Below are positions 50,400 through 59,222 of a DNA stretch of 64,000 bases, piece by piece (within the stretch, counting starts at the first letter, position 1; each line of letters starts with the position of its first letter). This DNA comes from Peptoniphilus sp. GNH. GTDB lineage: Bacteria > Bacillota > Clostridia > Tissierellales > Peptoniphilaceae. The DNA lies in assembly GCA_021307325.1 (NCBI GenBank), contig CP089931.1:1698979-1762978 (forward strand), read 5' to 3'. Position numbers and translations under genes: made by a program. The notes under the pieces were generated by a model that was not told where the DNA came from, searched no databases, and saw only the letters and a list, made by a program, of their open reading frames with translations.

Positions 50400-51326
50400 T
50401 TTTGGAAAAAATATCAAAACTTTTGTGAATTTCCCCTCTTTTGATTCGATTTTAATACCTAAATTTAAGTCATCACCAATTGATTTTACAAGATATAAGC
50501 CAAGTCCAGTTGAAGAACCAAATTTCCTGCCATTTTCACCTGTATAACCCATTTCAAAAACCCTTGGCAAGTCAGTTGCCTTAATGCCAATCCCATTATC
50601 TTCTATGATAAGTGATCCATTTTCAAAATATATTTTTATCTTGCCACCTGTTTTCGTATATTTTAAAGCATTGTTTAAAAGCTGACTGATAATAAAGCCT
50701 AGCCATTTTTCGTCAGTTACAGTCATAAAACCAAGGTCGCCAACATCCAAGCTTATTTTTTTGGAAATGAAATCATAAGATTTCTCCCTAATTATTTCCC
50801 TAACTAAGGAGTCAATTACAAGGCTCTTAAAGACATAGTCGTTGGTTTTTGAATTAAATCTCACAAATCCAAGGAGAATGTTTAAATATTCCTCAATCCT
50901 CTTATTATTTTTTCTAAGTTGGTCAAAGTCAGGCGATGAATCAGCTAGGACTAGGTTATTTTCGGCTATCGGAGTCTTTATCTCATGGATCCACAGACCA
51001 TAAAAATCCTTCATATCGCCTTCCATATTATTATAGGAAAGCAAAAGGGATTTGTATTTTTTATCGAGATTTTCAAATTCATCTAGGATTATTTTTTCCC
51101 TCTGACTTGGATTTTTTGAAATTTCTACAAAAGTGGGGGCATCTTGGTTAAAATACTTATAAATAAAATAGGCTAAAAAAATAAAAAAGTTTATCAAAAA
51201 TCCATAAAAGATTGGAAATTTTTCTAAGTCAAAACTCAAGAAAACCAACAAATAAGTAAGGTTAATTATAATAAAAAAAATAAAAGACACCTTATTTTCT
51301 TTCAAAAAATTCCTAAGCTTCAACAT
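50385..51326 (-). CDS. BceS-type intramembrane-sensing histidine kinase
   Basis: 313 residues. Two close membrane helices (about 13-30 and 36-55) with almost no extracellular loop, the hallmark of BceS kinases that receive the signal from the BceB permease. DHp helix with LWIHEIKTPIA (phospho-His near 112), then HATPase with QLLNNALKYTK, EDNGIGI and GSSTGLGLYLVKSI. Overlaps the regulator gene by 14 bases. Confidence 0.92.
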   Translation of the reverse strand: MLKLRNFLKENKVSFIFFIIINLTYLLVFLSFDLEKFPIFYGFLINFFIFLAYFIYKYFNQDAPTFVEISKNPSQREKIILDEFENLDKKYKSLLLSYNNMEGDMKDFYGLWIHEIKTPIAENNLVLADSSPDFDQLRKNNKRIEEYLNILLGFVRFNSKTNDYVFKSLVIDSLVREIIREKSYDFISKKISLDVGDLGFMTVTDEKWLGFIISQLLNNALKYTKTGGKIKIYFENGSLIIEDNGIGIKATDLPRVFEMGYTGENGRKFGSSTGLGLYLVKSIGDDLNLGIKIESKEGKFTKVLIFFPKLTKL

Positions 51327-51987
51327 AATAACCGAGTCCTTTTTTGGTCTTTATAAAATCAATGGCGCCAAGATTTGACAAAGACCTTCGCAGTCTAGAA
51401 ATATTGACTGTAAGGGTGTTGTCATCTATATAAATATCTGTGGCCCACAAACTTGTCATTAGCTTATCCCTCGAAACAACAATTCCCTTATTTACCATAA
51501 GAGTTTCTAGGATTTTAAATTCATTTTTAGATAGGCCGAGACTTTTTTCTCCAAGTTTAACCGTCATGGACTTTAAATTTAGGATTAGTCCCCTAATTTC
51601 AAGACTAGATAGATTTTCCTTATAATCGTAAGTCCTCCTTAAAAGCGCCTTGATTTTTGCTAGCAAAAGATCTATTTCAAAGGGTTTACTCACAAAGTCA
51701 TCAGCTCCCATTTCCATGGCCATTATTTTATTCATTGTATCTTCTTTAGATGATAAAAATATTATAGGCACATTTGAAATATCACGAATCTTTCTAGTCC
51801 AAAAATATCCATCAAAATAAGGAAGGGTGATATCCATTACTACAAGATTTGGTCTTTCAATCTTAAAAATATCAAAAACCTTTTCAAAATCATGGGTAAG
51901 GATAGTTTCAAAACCCCATTTCTCAAGCTCATTTTTTAATTTTTCTGAAATTATCTTACTATCGTCAACTATAAGTATCTTAAACAT
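51313..51987 (-). CDS. BceR-type response regulator
   Basis: 224 residues. OmpR family: DD pocket at 8-9, phospho-acceptor D52 in VVMDITLP, LSSKE switch and SKPF Lys; C-terminal winged helix with LSKNEFKILETLMV and NISRLRRSL. Reads lipid-targeting peptide stress via the kinase and should activate the bceAB-like genes. AGGAGA precedes the ATG and an extended -10 lies at 52004-52012. Confidence 0.93.
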   Translation of the reverse strand: MFKILIVDDSKIISEKLKNELEKWGFETILTHDFEKVFDIFKIERPNLVVMDITLPYFDGYFWTRKIRDISNVPIIFLSSKEDTMNKIMAMEMGADDFVSKPFEIDLLLAKIKALLRRTYDYKENLSSLEIRGLILNLKSMTVKLGEKSLGLSKNEFKILETLMVNKGIVVSRDKLMTSLWATDIYIDDNTLTVNISRLRRSLSNLGAIDFIKTKKGLGYYVEA

Positions 51988-52003
51988 AGAATCTCCTAAA
52001 AAT

Positions 52004-52012
52004 ATTATAGCA
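52004..52012 (-). promoter_or_regulatory. Extended -10 promoter of the bceRS-like genes
   Basis: On the minus strand TGC followed by perfect TATAAT, about 17 bases before the ATG at 51987. Confidence 0.7.
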
Positions 52013-52300
52013 CAAAATATTTCAATCCCAGAGAGGATGAGAGTGCGAGATTTATCTAGTTCAACTGAGTTTTATAAAGTTGTAGATAGGTTATTTTTTC
52101 TTTAAGCATTAATAGGTGGCTTAGCTATAAAAGCTCTTGAAACATAAATAAATGACTTCAATAATAAAAAAGACCGGAAACATTTTAGCAAATTGGTATG
52201 GGTAGGTTTCTTTAAAACTTTTCATGAAGAAATCTATTTCGAAAAATTGGGCTGCAAATTTTACAAATTTTACAATTTTTTATAAAAAACAAATAGCCTA
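52013..52300. other. Intergenic region between divergent operons
   Basis: About 290 AT-rich bases; I see no gene or structured element until the TetR promoter. Confidence 0.5.
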
Positions 52301-52352
52301 TTGAATTATGACACTGTGTCACTTATAATAATAAGAAAATGACACAGTGTCA
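52301..52352 (+). promoter_or_regulatory. TetR-operon promoter with two palindromic operators
   Basis: TTGAAT (52301-52306), 17-base spacer, TATAAT (52324-52329). Two near-identical palindromes, TGACACTGTGTCA (52309-52321, in the spacer) and TGACACAGTGTCA (52340-52352, just downstream), with centres 31 bases apart, i.e. three helix turns. Typical placement for autorepression. Confidence 0.85.
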
Positions 52353-52366
52353 TCGGAGGTGTTAAG

Positions 52367-52792
52367 ATGAAATCTAAAAATACATTTGACAAGAAAGAAC
52401 TTTTAGAAATAGCTGGACTTGTTTGGATATTTGCAGGCTTTATGGTTATGAAGGTGGGAATAGAGGCCTACTTTAAACTAAAGGCAAATGCTCTTTTCTA
52501 TATTCCGATAATTATTTTAGTATTTGGCATTTTCTATTTTGCGATTTTTAGAAAGCTGGTTAATAAAAATTTTAAAAGGATAGCTGATTTGGAAAAAGAG
52601 CGGAGGAAATTTTTAAACTTTATGGACAAGAGGAGTTATTTGACAATGGCTATAATGATGAGTAGTGGAATTTTAATTAGAAAGCTACTTCATCTGCCTG
52701 ATTTGTTCTTCTTTACCCTTTATACGGGGATTGGAGCTGCCTTATTTGTTGCTGGAGTAAGCGAAGTGGTTAAGACTAGATTGGAGATTTGA
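52367..52792 (+). CDS. Small membrane protein of unknown function
   Basis: 141 residues with about four hydrophobic segments (14-35, 43-62, 90-107, 112-133) separated by basic loops (KLVNKNFKRIADLEKERRK). No motif I recognise. First gene of the TetR-regulated operon: GGAGGTG lies before the ATG, and the TetR gene starts one base after its stop. Likely works with the larger membrane protein at the end of the operon. Confidence 0.7.
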   Translation: MKSKNTFDKKELLEIAGLVWIFAGFMVMKVGIEAYFKLKANALFYIPIIILVFGIFYFAIFRKLVNKNFKRIADLEKERRKFLNFMDKRSYLTMAIMMSSGILIRKLLHLPDLFFFTLYTGIGAALFVAGVSEVVKTRLEI

Positions 52793-52793
52793 T

Positions 52794-53363
52794 ATGGCGA
52801 GTGAAACTTTTTACAATTTAAGCGAAGACAAGAAGGAGAGGATAATAGATTCTCTTAAAAGGACTTTTACTAAAAAAAGTATTTTTGAGGCAAGTGTCAG
52901 GGAAGTGGTTGAAGATTTAAATATTGCAAGAGGAAGTTTCTATCAGTATTTTGAAGATTTAGAAGATGCTTATTTTATGATTTTGGACATGGAAACTGTG
53001 GATATTCACCATTTGTTTCAAAAAATTTTAAGAGAAAACGAGTTTGATATTTTTAAATCCCTTGAAATATACGCAAAGGACTTGAGTCGGATTTTATTTG
53101 AAGAAGAAAATTATTCTATATATAAAAATAGATTTCTCCATTGGACTTGTGAGTTGGAGGGCAAGTGGCAGAAGTATAAAAAAGAAAAGTCTAAAAACAT
53201 GGATCTTGAAAATTTTTACATGGATGAGAGGATTCATTTTATAAAGGCGGTAGTCCATGACTTGATAGAAAGAAATTATATAGAAAAATGGACTAGAGAG
53301 GAATTTTTAGATAAATTTGAAAACTATATAGCTTGGTTAAAAGGAGGAATAAAATGGGATTAG
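52794..53363 (+). CDS. TetR/AcrR family transcriptional regulator
   Basis: 189 residues. N-terminal HTH (about 10-55): KKERIIDSLKRTF and EVVEDLNIARGSFYQYFED, the standard TetR recognition helix followed by YQYF. The C-terminal ligand/dimer domain is unrecognisable, as usual. It is in the operon whose promoter carries the two palindromes, so it very probably represses itself and the two membrane protein genes. Its end overlaps the next start by 10 bases. Confidence 0.92.
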   Translation: MASETFYNLSEDKKERIIDSLKRTFTKKSIFEASVREVVEDLNIARGSFYQYFEDLEDAYFMILDMETVDIHHLFQKILRENEFDIFKSLEIYAKDLSRILFEEENYSIYKNRFLHWTCELEGKWQKYKKEKSKNMDLENFYMDERIHFIKAVVHDLIERNYIEKWTREEFLDKFENYIAWLKGGIKWD

Positions 53364-54421
53364 GAGAAAGTTTATTTGATCTTACTTATTTGATACTTGC
53401 AATAGGTATGGGAGTGAGGTTGCTTTTAGAAAAAAATAAAAACGCAAAATTATTTGGTCTTATGGCTGTTGTTTTAGGAGGGGGAGATGCCTTTCATTTA
53501 ATTCCAAGAGTCATATCTCATATGAGTCCTTTGGGTTTTGAAGCTCATGAGCTAAGTCTTTCTTATGGAAAAATGATTACAGGTATAACTATGACAATAT
53601 TTTATCTGCTATTTTATTTTTATTATAGGGAAATCTCAAAAGACAAAAATGATATGAAAAAATGGACTATAATTATCCTTTCAGTAGTTAGGATTATCCT
53701 AGTCATCTTGCCGCAAAACAAGTGGTCAAGTGGTGGCAGCTATACTATGGGTTTGGTGAGAAATATTCCATTTTTAATAATGGGAATTTTATTAATAGTC
53801 TGGTCTTATAAAAATAGAAGGACAGAAGGCCTAAAACACATGGGGCTTTTAATATTTTTAAGCTTTTTATTCTACCTTCCAGTGGTCATTTGGGTAGATA
53901 AGATACCCGCGCTTGGCTCGCTTATGGTGCCAAAGACTCTAGCCTATATATTTATAGTCTGGGAAGGCTTTAAATACTCTATAAAAGATTTTAGCCCTGA
54001 CAATTTATTTAATATGTCTATAACTTACGCAGTGATGGGCCTTTGTGCAGGAGTATTTTATAGAGAATTTACTAAGTATTATGCTTTCATAAAAATAACC
54101 CACTTAGGCAAGATGCACGTTCACACTCTGGTCTTGGGGATGCTAGTAATGGCAGTTTTTTATTTACTTTCAAAAAACATGAATCAAGCAGAAATTGAAG
54201 ATTTAAAAAAGCCTATTATCATCTATAATGTTGGGCTAGTCTTTACAATGGCAAATATGATGCTACTAGGAATCTATGAAGTGGTATCTGAAGGGAGCCA
54301 AACATTAAATAGCAGTGCCATGGAGGGCATATCTGGGCTAGGACATATCATCTTAGGCTTTGGACTTTTATACACTCTTTTAAAGCTAAAAAAACTATCT
54401 GTTAGATCGATTAAAATATAA
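53354..54421 (+). CDS. Polytopic membrane protein: unknown N-terminal domain fused to a DUF2871-like domain
   Basis: 355 residues from the ATG at 53354 (AAAGGAGG upstream, overlapping the TetR end). About eleven membrane helices. Residues 1-215 form an unknown domain with His-containing helices (GGGDAFHLIPR, FEAHELSLSYGKM). From about 225 it looks like DUF2871: GLCAGVFYREFTKY, then HLGKMHVHTLVLGMLVM and GLGHIILGFGLLY with conserved histidines. DUF2871 proteins are normally about 130 residues and stand alone. The His-rich helices could bind haem or metal (inference only). Function unknown; co-regulated by TetR. Confidence 0.72.
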   Translation: MGLGESLFDLTYLILAIGMGVRLLLEKNKNAKLFGLMAVVLGGGDAFHLIPRVISHMSPLGFEAHELSLSYGKMITGITMTIFYLLFYFYYREISKDKNDMKKWTIIILSVVRIILVILPQNKWSSGGSYTMGLVRNIPFLIMGILLIVWSYKNRRTEGLKHMGLLIFLSFLFYLPVVIWVDKIPALGSLMVPKTLAYIFIVWEGFKYSIKDFSPDNLFNMSITYAVMGLCAGVFYREFTKYYAFIKITHLGKMHVHTLVLGMLVMAVFYLLSKNMNQAEIEDLKKPIIIYNVGLVFTMANMMLLGIYEVVSEGSQTLNSSAMEGISGLGHIILGFGLLYTLLKLKKLSVRSIKI

Positions 54422-54512
54422 ATAAGTAAAAAGCGTTGTAAAATTTCAAAAATTGACCCTTGTTATTTTAAGAATTTCTTAGAAAGTTTTTAATTTTTTC
54501 TTTTGATTTGCT

Positions 54513-54521
54513 TGATATAAT
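54513..54521 (+). promoter_or_regulatory. Extended -10 promoter of the small lipoprotein gene
   Basis: TGA followed by perfect TATAAT at 54516-54521; no clear -35. Confidence 0.6.
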
Positions 54522-54563
54522 CCAAGACATAGATATATCTAAATGAAACTTGAGGAGGAAAAA

Positions 54564-55049
54564 ATGAAAAGAAATTTTAAAAGAAAAATAGGTTTAATTT
54601 TTCTAATATTCTGCCTAGTTTTAGGCTTATATGCCTGTGAGAAATCAAATGCTTCTGATTATTCACAAGAATTGGTATCTTACGAAGATGTAAAAAAAGA
54701 ATTTGCTCAAACTGTAAAAGAGTTAACTTGGCCAGAAGGATATGAAGTGCCGAAAGAAATCGACCAAGAAAAGGACGACTCACAATATGAAAAAGGATTT
54801 GGAAACACGAGAGCAAGCCTATATTGGGAAATTGCTTGGGAAAGAGAATGGCTAAACACCTACAAGAGTGACTCTGAAAGAGCGAAAAAAGCCTTGGAAG
54901 AACTTGAAAAGGCAAAATCAATGCCCTATATGTCAGCTGAAAAGTGCGATGATGCCACAAGAGATGCCTTTTCGAAATATCTAGAACAGGCAAAAAATGG
55001 GGACCCATCTGGCTTTGAAGAAAATATCAAGCTAAATGCTCCTGAATAA
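54564..55049 (+). CDS. Small lipoprotein of unknown function
   Basis: 161 residues from the ATG at 54564 (GAGGAGG six bases upstream; the ATG at 54543 would overlap that site). Lipoprotein signal with lipobox LYAC (Cys25), then an acidic and helical domain rich in Glu, Lys and Trp (LTWPEGYEVP, YWEIAWEREWLNTY). No family recognised. Exported and tethered to the outer face of the membrane. Monocistronic between its own promoter and a bidirectional terminator. Confidence 0.75.
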   Translation: MKRNFKRKIGLIFLIFCLVLGLYACEKSNASDYSQELVSYEDVKKEFAQTVKELTWPEGYEVPKEIDQEKDDSQYEKGFGNTRASLYWEIAWEREWLNTYKSDSERAKKALEELEKAKSMPYMSAEKCDDATRDAFSKYLEQAKNGDPSGFEENIKLNAPE

Positions 55050-55064
55050 TTTAATATAAAAATC

Positions 55065-55094
55065 AAAAACTCCTAGCTTAAACTAGGAGTTTTT
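55065..55094. terminator. Bidirectional terminator
   Basis: ACTCCTAG/CTAGGAGT stem flanked by A5 on the left and T5 on the right, between the convergent lipoprotein and peptidase genes. Confidence 0.88.
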
Positions 55095-55111
55095 AATAGA
55101 TTTAGATTTTA

Positions 55112-56800
55112 TTATTTAATTTTAGTTTTCAAATCGGCAAGCAAGTTTTCCAGCTTGGGTTTCATTTCTTCTATCACATCTGAGGTCATAGGATTTTTTA
55201 TCTTACCAATTTCTATTAGGTCAAAGAAAGCCTTGGAGCCGCCAGCCTTGCAGAGGGTAATGTATTCTTGCAAAGTTTTGTCCTTATCTTGTAGATATTT
55301 TAAAAGATATTGGAAGGCGCAAACTTGTGCCAGGGTATAGTCGATATAATAAAGAGGCGAGGTGAATATGTGCATTTGACCGAACCAGTAAGTGCCCTTA
55401 TTTAAAAAGTCATTGTCATAATTAAGATCGGGTTGGTAGGTCAATTCTAGCTCTTTATACTTGGCTTTTCTTTCTGCAGGACTCGCATTTGGATTTTCAT
55501 AAACCCATTCTTGGAAATGGTCCACTGTAACTCCGTATGGCAAGAAGCAGATGGCGTCTTTAAGAGCAGAGTATCTGAACTTATCAGCATCATCAAAAAA
55601 CTTTTCCATCCAGGGCCAAGTCAAAAATTCCATAGACATTGAATGGATTTCACAAGCCTCATAGGTAGGCCAAATATATTCTTCGATTTCTTGATATTGA
55701 GACATATAGTTTTGGAAAGCATGGCCAGCTTCGTGAGTGATGACATCTATGTCCCCCTTGGTTCCGTTGAAGTTTGAGAAGATAAAGGGGGACTTATATT
55801 TATCAAAAGAAGTACAGTAACCTCCGCCCCTCTTTCCGGGAGCAGCCACTAGATCCATTAAGTCATTGTTCACCATGAAATCAAAAAACTCTCCAGTTTC
55901 TTTCGAAAGCTCCCTATACATGAGCTTGGCATTTGAAACTATAAAGTCCTTATCTCCTTGTGGGATGGGATTGCCGCCTTTAAATTCGACAGGCCTATCA
56001 TAAAATTTAAAATCATCTCCCAAGCCAATATCTTTTGCTTGGTCTTTTCTCAGTTTCATAGCAAGAGGACTTATATTTTTTAAAATCTTTTTTCTGTAAA
56101 GGGCAGAGTCATCTCTGTCATAGTCAGTCCTGCAAAGCTCCTTATATCTAAAGTCTATATAATCCTTGTAGCCCAGAGCCTTAGCCATTTGGTCTCTAGT
56201 TTTTACCATCTCATCATAGATAGAATCAAGCTCGGCTTCATTTTTTTCAAACCATGCCCACTTGGCATCATAAGCCGCCTTTCTTCTTTCTCTATCGACA
56301 TCTTGAAGTAGAGGTGCCATTTGAGTTAGTGTATAGGTCTTTTTTTCAAATTCTATTTTGGAATTGGCAAGCAGATTTTGATATTTAGAAATAAGGGCAT
56401 TTTCCTTTTGCATAAAGGGGATGGCATCCTCTTTTAAAACAAGAGAACAATCCAAAAGTTTTAGATAGTGATCTCCGATTTGTTTTCTTATATCTTCTTT
56501 GAATTTGGAATTTAAAACAGCTTTTGCAAATTCAGAGTAAAGATTTCCGAAAATTGGTCTTGCTTCATTGAAAAAGTCCTTTTCTTTATCATAAAATTCA
56601 TCATTTGAATTTATTGAATTTCTAACTTCGGAAAGACCTGCCATGGTGTTTAGGTCTTTTGAAAAAATAGAAAATTCCTTTATCGTCTTTATAGTCTCAT
56701 CAGCAGACTTTGCTTCATTTATTTTTTTTATAAAATCTTTGTAAGTAGCCTTGACCTCATCCAAATCGGGTCTTACATAAGGCATATCATTAAATTTCAT
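55112..56800 (-). CDS. M3 family oligoendopeptidase (PepF-type)
   Basis: 562 residues, the usual length. Zinc site HEAGH in DVITHEAGHAFQ with the downstream Glu helix (YEACEIHSMSMEFLTWPW). Cytoplasmic, cleaves imported peptides of about 7-20 residues; it lies next to the opp operon, which fits peptide use. AAGGAGG precedes the ATG. The substrate-closing regions (YWFGQMHIFTSPLYYIDYTLA split as GQMHIFTSPLYYIDY) carry the His/Tyr pair common to M3 enzymes. Confidence 0.93.
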   Translation of the reverse strand: MKFNDMPYVRPDLDEVKATYKDFIKKINEAKSADETIKTIKEFSIFSKDLNTMAGLSEVRNSINSNDEFYDKEKDFFNEARPIFGNLYSEFAKAVLNSKFKEDIRKQIGDHYLKLLDCSLVLKEDAIPFMQKENALISKYQNLLANSKIEFEKKTYTLTQMAPLLQDVDRERRKAAYDAKWAWFEKNEAELDSIYDEMVKTRDQMAKALGYKDYIDFRYKELCRTDYDRDDSALYRKKILKNISPLAMKLRKDQAKDIGLGDDFKFYDRPVEFKGGNPIPQGDKDFIVSNAKLMYRELSKETGEFFDFMVNNDLMDLVAAPGKRGGGYCTSFDKYKSPFIFSNFNGTKGDIDVITHEAGHAFQNYMSQYQEIEEYIWPTYEACEIHSMSMEFLTWPWMEKFFDDADKFRYSALKDAICFLPYGVTVDHFQEWVYENPNASPAERKAKYKELELTYQPDLNYDNDFLNKGTYWFGQMHIFTSPLYYIDYTLAQVCAFQYLLKYLQDKDKTLQEYITLCKAGGSKAFFDLIEIGKIKNPMTSDVIEEMKPKLENLLADLKTKIK

Positions 56801-57095
56801 TTACTTCCTCCTTGTCATATATCATATTTTATATCTTAGTTTATGGCTTTAAAATTTTCAATAATTTTAACAACCGCAAAAAGCCCAGCATGAAAATAAA
56901 ATAAGTTTTTAATTATTACTTTCACAAAAACATCATTGATAGAAATTATTATAACATGAGCATTTTCACCTTGTGATTTCTATAAAGAAAGTATTAATTA
57001 AGAAATATCTTTCATTTGGTTTGAATGCATGACCTTAATGTGCTAAAATAAATTATCAAAAGTTAATAAAAAGATAGAAGAAACTTCATAGTAAA
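56801..57095. other. Intergenic region between divergent peptidase and opp genes
   Basis: About 295 AT-rich bases with no gene seen; holds the peptidase ribosome site and, probably, its promoter. Confidence 0.5.
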
Positions 57096-57124
57096 TTGAC
57101 ATTAATGGCAGGAGATTATAAAAT
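57096..57124 (+). promoter_or_regulatory. Promoter of the opp operon
   Basis: Perfect TTGACA at 57096-57101, 17-base spacer, TAAAAT at 57119-57124. The 145-base leader contains a hairpin AGTCTAT/ATAGACT (57194-57211) and a 48-codon ORF. Confidence 0.8.
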
Positions 57125-57127
57125 TAT

Positions 57128-57274
57128 ATGAAGACTATCATCCAGGATTGTTTGCTGGTTATCGCTAGGAACGATTCTATTTTTTTATTAATTGAGTCTA
57201 TGGCGATAGACTTGAAAACACAAAGTGTAGAGTTTATACCTTCTAAGCTCTATACAGAAACTAGAATGGAGTAA
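57128..57274 (+). CDS. Possible 48-residue leader ORF before oppD
   Basis: ATG at 57128, stop two bases before the oppD ATG; its last codons ATG GAG supply the purine-rich ribosome site of oppD. AGGAGA lies 12 bases upstream of the ATG, but the predicted transcription start (about 57131) would exclude it. No family likeness. Either a leader peptide or chance. Confidence 0.25.
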   Translation: MKTIIQDCLLVIARNDSIFLLIESMAIDLKTQSVEFIPSKLYTETRME

Positions 57275-57276
57275 AG

Positions 57277-58275
57277 ATGGAGAAAAAGAGATTACTGGAT
57301 ATCAAAGGTTTATCGACAGCTTTCAGAATTGATGGAGAATATTATGATGCTGTTGATAATTTGAATTTATCCTTATATTCTGATGAAATATTGGCCATTG
57401 TCGGGGAATCGGGTTGCGGTAAGTCGACTGTCGCAACTACTATAATGGGACTTCATAATATGAACTACACCAAGGTGGATGGTCAAGTGGTTTATGATGG
57501 TAAAAATCTTCTAGATTTTAATGAAGACGACTTCACTAAAATCCGTGGAGGAGAGATAGGAATGATCTTCCAAGATCCTCTGGCTTCGCTAAACCCTCTA
57601 CATAGAATTGGAGCTCAAATTGAAGAGGCCTTAATCTATCATACTAACCTAAACAAAGAAGAAAGACGCTTGAGAGTTTTGGAACTTTTAAAACAAGTAG
57701 GCATAGAAAATCCTCAAAGGATTGCCAAATCATTTCCTCATCAGCTTTCAGGCGGTATGAGACAAAGAGTTGTAATAGCTATAGCCTTGTCTTGCAATCC
57801 TAAGGTTTTGATTGCAGATGAGCCGACAACCGCTCTTGATGTTACCATACAAGCTCAAATATTAGACTTGATAAGCGAACTAAGACATGAGATAAATGCG
57901 GGGATTATCTTGATAACTCACGACTTGGGGGTCGTGGCACAAACAGCTGATAGAGTAGCTGTAATGTATGCAGGAGAAATCGTGGAGCTTGCTCCTGTAA
58001 AGGAATTATTCAACAATCCTTTGCATCCTTACACCAGATCCTTGCTAAATTCTGTACCGCAAGACGATGCAGTCGGGGAAGAACTTCATGTTATACAAGG
58101 CATGGTTCCGTCTTTAAAAAATATGCCAAGAAAGGGCTGCAGATTTGCAGATAGGATTCCTTGGATTCCCAAAGAAGACCATGAAGAAAATCCAGTCCTA
58201 CACGATGTGGGCAACGATCACTTTGTAAGATGTACCTGCTATAAGAATTTTCATTTTGATGGAGAGGTGGATTGA
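57277..58275 (+). CDS. oppD: Oligopeptide ABC transporter ATPase OppD
   Basis: 332 residues. Walker A GESGCGKST, Q loop FQDPLASLNP, signature LSGGMRQR, Walker B LIADEPTTALD, switch His ITHD. C-terminal oligopeptide/dipeptide extension with NPLHPYTRSLLNSVP and several Cys (KGCRFADR, VRCTCYKNF) that may hold an iron-sulfur cluster as in some OppD/DppD proteins. First gene of oppDFBCA. Overlaps oppF. Confidence 0.95.
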   Translation: MEKKRLLDIKGLSTAFRIDGEYYDAVDNLNLSLYSDEILAIVGESGCGKSTVATTIMGLHNMNYTKVDGQVVYDGKNLLDFNEDDFTKIRGGEIGMIFQDPLASLNPLHRIGAQIEEALIYHTNLNKEERRLRVLELLKQVGIENPQRIAKSFPHQLSGGMRQRVVIAIALSCNPKVLIADEPTTALDVTIQAQILDLISELRHEINAGIILITHDLGVVAQTADRVAVMYAGEIVELAPVKELFNNPLHPYTRSLLNSVPQDDAVGEELHVIQGMVPSLKNMPRKGCRFADRIPWIPKEDHEENPVLHDVGNDHFVRCTCYKNFHFDGEVD

Positions 58276-59222
58276 TGAGCTTTCTAGAAGTAAAGGACTT
58301 AAAGGTCCACTACCCTATCAGAGGTGGTTTTTTTAATACAATTAAAGACTATGTAAGGGCTGTTGACGGAGTCAGCATAGAAGTCGAAGAGGCCAAGACC
58401 TATGGCTTAATAGGCGAGTCTGGATCTGGTAAATCAACAATCGGAAAGACAATAGTTGGACTTGAGTCCATAACAGGCGGCAAGATTTTCTTCAAGGGAG
58501 ATGACGTATCTAAAAATGCTGACAAAAAGAAACTCGGATTTAATAGAGAAGTTCAAATGATTTTTCAAGATTCGGCATCATCTCTCGACCCCAAGAGAAG
58601 GGTTTTGGATTTGATTGCAGAACCACTCGATAATTTTGAAAAAACACTCACTCCCAACGAGAGAAAAATGAGAGTTTTAGAACTTTTAGACATAGTTGGC
58701 ATGCCTCACGATGCCTTGTACAAATATCCACACGAGTTCTCAGGTGGACAAAGACAAAGACTTGGGGTTGCGAGGTCTGTTGCTATAAAACCCAAGCTCA
58801 TAATTGCAGATGAGCCGGTTTCAGCTCTAGACTTGTCGGTTCAAGCTCAAGTTTTAAATTATATGAAAAATATCCAAGAAGCCATGGGCCTTTCTTATAT
58901 ATTCATCTCGCATGATTTGGGAGTTGTAAAACACATGTGCGACTACATTTACATCATGCACAGAGGAAGATTTGTAGAAACTGGCAGTAGGGAAAAGATT
59001 TACGAAAATCCGACTCATATATATACCAAGAGATTGATAGCGGCAATTCCTCAAGTAAATCCAAATAATAGAGAAGAAGTAAGAGAACACAGAATTCACG
59101 TTGAAGAAGTGTATGAAAAAGAAAAATATAGATATTATAAAGAAAATGGGTCTGTTTATGACCTCAAAAAAATTGAAGACGACCACTACGTGGCCTTAAA
59201 TGATAAGGAGGATGAAAAATAA
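58275..59222 (+). CDS. oppF: Oligopeptide ABC transporter ATPase OppF
   Basis: 315 residues. Start at ATG 58275 sharing the A of the oppD TGA, with GAGAGGTGG upstream. Walker A GESGSGKST, FQDSASSLDP, signature FSGGQRQR, Walker B IIADEPVSALD, ISHD switch, and the C-terminal NPTHIYTKRLIAAIP extension. Pairs with OppD as the second motor of the importer. Ends with a TAATG overlap into oppB. Confidence 0.95.
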   Translation: MSFLEVKDLKVHYPIRGGFFNTIKDYVRAVDGVSIEVEEAKTYGLIGESGSGKSTIGKTIVGLESITGGKIFFKGDDVSKNADKKKLGFNREVQMIFQDSASSLDPKRRVLDLIAEPLDNFEKTLTPNERKMRVLELLDIVGMPHDALYKYPHEFSGGQRQRLGVARSVAIKPKLIIADEPVSALDLSVQAQVLNYMKNIQEAMGLSYIFISHDLGVVKHMCDYIYIMHRGRFVETGSREKIYENPTHIYTKRLIAAIPQVNPNNREEVREHRIHVEEVYEKEKYRYYKENGSVYDLKKIEDDHYVALNDKEDEK

